DNA from: Hofstenia miamia
Taxonomy: Eukaryota; Xenacoelomorpha; Acoela
Length of the DNA: 64,000 nucleotides
Assembly (NCBI GenBank): GCA_004352715.1
Contig: SCFE01000018.1
Coordinates: forward strand, 1,572,929 to 1,636,928
Direction: 5' to 3'
The notes beneath the pieces were generated by a model. It did no database searches and was not told where the DNA came from. It saw only the letters and a list, made by a program, of their open reading frames with translations. The position numbers and the translations under genes were made by a program. Of this stretch, positions 62,013 through 64,000 are shown one piece after another (position 1 is the first letter of the stretch; each line of letters opens with the position of its first letter).

Positions 62013-64000
62013 TAACTTGTTAAATTTGGCTTAGATTATTAAGATTAACACATTAGGACATTTAAAAAATGCTGGAACCAAATGCAAGTTAGCAAACAAA
62101 ATATATACAAATAATAATTTATACATTGATTAGTGTCTTATAAAGTGGAAAGCACTCTATTTACAAAACACCTTTGAACGTTTCAGTTTTGCATATTGAC
62201 AAATTGTATAGTTTATTTGACCTTATCATAGTTTCTGGTTTTCTCTTCTTTAGAAAGCAATCATCAGGGAGATCGGGTGTTTTCAAAATTCTATTGTGTA
62301 ATTCAATGTCAGCTTTACGACGCATATCGTACATGTTATACAATTGGTTTGTATAGTTTCTATTAGAGATGAACGCGGTACAGGTTTATTAAAATTATTG
62401 CCACCGCAATGTCCGTTTTTTCAAATCAAACCACCGCAATAAATAGCTATTTTTATCTTCATAAAAAAATATTCATATTTCTGAATTATATTTTTAGAAT
62501 TATGGATCATTTGTAGAACAGTTTAAAGACAATTTCTTAGGCATTTTGTGATTTCATTCAATTTTATTAGGGTTGTATCAAATTTTCATGTAAAAATTAC
62601 TTTTAATATTTTGTATTTGCAATCTCTTAGTTTTGCTTCAGAAACAGTTTTTTGAGAAATACTTAGAGATTCTAAATCTTAAGACAAAACACGTTTTATG
62701 CCTGTATAACTTTTTGCCACCGCAAGTTGTTTCAATTCTACCGCCAACCACCGGAATTGTGTAAATCGCGCAATGATAGCACCGGAATTCATCGTGTTGA
62801 GCACAGCATTTTTTGTCATACCCAATGATTTTGTGCCATGACGTAAGAAGAATATTGCAAATGCTTTCAAATCAGAGAAGCCAATGGTTCAATTGGCCTA
62901 AAGATAAATACGGGGACATATCTAAGTGAAAATATCTTACTTATAGTGAAGAATCTTTCACGAAAAGATTACAATTCAACCAACTCATGCCATAAATTAT
63001 GCCAGGAATCGTGAGAGATTTATATAAATAAATAGGTTTATAAAAAGGAATATTTGCATGAATTTGTGTTTTTGAAAACATTTTCGGCCTGCTTTTGTCA
63101 AGCATGTGTTTTTTTACTTCACTCTATTTTTGGTCAGTACTTTACTTCATTGCAAGATCTTCTATTTTAAGCTTGCTCTTCGCAAGAGCTATTTATATTC
63201 AGACTTGTCAACAAGCCGAGCCGAGCAGAGCTTGAACAGAGTATTAGATATACAACGAGCCGCTTTTAAGCAAACCAAATTTATAGTGCTGCTTGTTAAT
63301 TTGATTGTGCAGATTTTTCTTATTTTTTCATTCAATATTCCTTACTTATAATAGTGTTTTAGAAATGTTTATTAAATAATAGGAAGAGCAATTGAAAAAA
63401 TTCTGAGAGCACAATATTGTTAACAAAAATACCGAGCTGAAACGAGCCTCATTGAAAGATTTTCTGTGGCGAGCAGAGCCGAGTCAAACTTACTCAAAAT
63501 TTAAACGAGCCGAGCTTAGAAATTAAGGTAAACAGAATAATTGTGTTAGAAAATTTACAGGCTACTTACAAACAATTATACATTAATATTTAAGCAATAA
63601 GATTATTTACAAAATCATATTTTGATCTTTGGTATTAATGTTCTGTCATGGCTTAAATCTAAAATGCTGGCACAATTTCGAAATTTGTATTTTAATTTTT
63701 ATTTCATTTCAGTGCAATTTAAAATACATTTATTCCTTGAAATTTTTACAATTGTTAAAATTAATTTAGGTAAAGTTTCAAATTCTTTACTCTTTGCCCA
63801 AAATTCTCAACAAACTTGGTAATGTAGTGCTGAAGAGGTATCAAGTTGGATTAAAAAGGCTGTTAAATCAAACGCGATTTCAAATGTTGCTCAAGATTTG
63901 GATGGGGAAAATTTGAAAGAGCTTCAAATTTTGCTCAGAACAAATGTATATTTGTAAATTTGTTGTTCTTGTAAATTATGTAAATATATATTTTTTTAAT
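62013..64000. other. Right end, no gene recognised
   Basis: AT-rich with two repeat-rich patches: ccaccgcaa words at 62395-62440 and 62715-62760, and gagccgagc words at 63210-63235 and 63470-63515. Both look like decayed transposon ends. Short ORFs of 60-81 codons have no recognisable family. Confidence 0.5.

Overview
The window looks like an AT-rich invertebrate (metazoan) genome assembly. Coding sequence is split into short exons with GT-AG introns. There are animal-type transposons (hAT, PIF/Harbinger, mariner and two non-LTR retrotransposons), many (TA)n microsatellites, degenerate TTAGGG-like repeats and six assembly gaps, five of them exactly 1000 N. No bacterial-style operon, rRNA, tRNA or CRISPR array was seen. 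The species cannot be named from sequence alone.

The only convincing host gene family is a cluster of eight copies of one small secreted lectin gene of the B-type (bulb, GNA-like, mannose-binding) family. The model is three coding exons of 164, 165 and 154 bases, introns of about 98 and 525 bases, and a 160-residue product. It has a signal peptide and one clear sugar-binding motif, Q100-x-D102-x-N104-x-V106-x-Y108. A 5'-UTR intron precedes the ATG; its AG acceptor directly touches the start codon. All copies share a promoter-like block: a CCAAT box, a CTAGCGGCGACTAG-like box and a TATTTAAG TATA-like box.

The order and strand of the copies are: 1 (3200-4305, -), 2 (15015-16119, +), 3 (23628-24726, +), 4 (28983-29719, +, internally deleted and cut by a gap), 5 (35227-36323, -), 6 (42718-43143, +, frameshifted, exon 3 not present), 7 (44272-45286, -, 3' end in a gap) and 8 (54977-56080, +). 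Copies 1, 2, 3, 5 and 8 look intact. Each gene sits in a larger duplicated unit: 8801-16376 is repeated as 17377-24983, partly as 26719-29719 and inverted as about 34607-41792. More diverged units surround copies 1, 6, 7 and 8. The proteins fall into two classes whose differences are linked: copies 1, 3 and 5 versus 2, 7 and 8. This suggests gene conversion or unequal exchange.

The units carry inherited insertions: a 751-base non-autonomous hAT element with an 8-base target duplication, telomere-like tracts and a 58-base tandem repeat. The array is bracketed by a large inverted repeat (1-1985 against about 56865-58740). PIF/Harbinger remnants lie at 1985-2495 and 32.8-34.5 kb, a dead mariner-type transposase at 47679-48718, and a 5'-truncated non-LTR retrotransposon at 49645-50995. 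To the right (58.8-64 kb) only AT-rich sequence and a decayed reverse transcriptase (about 61.0-62.0 kb, -) were found.
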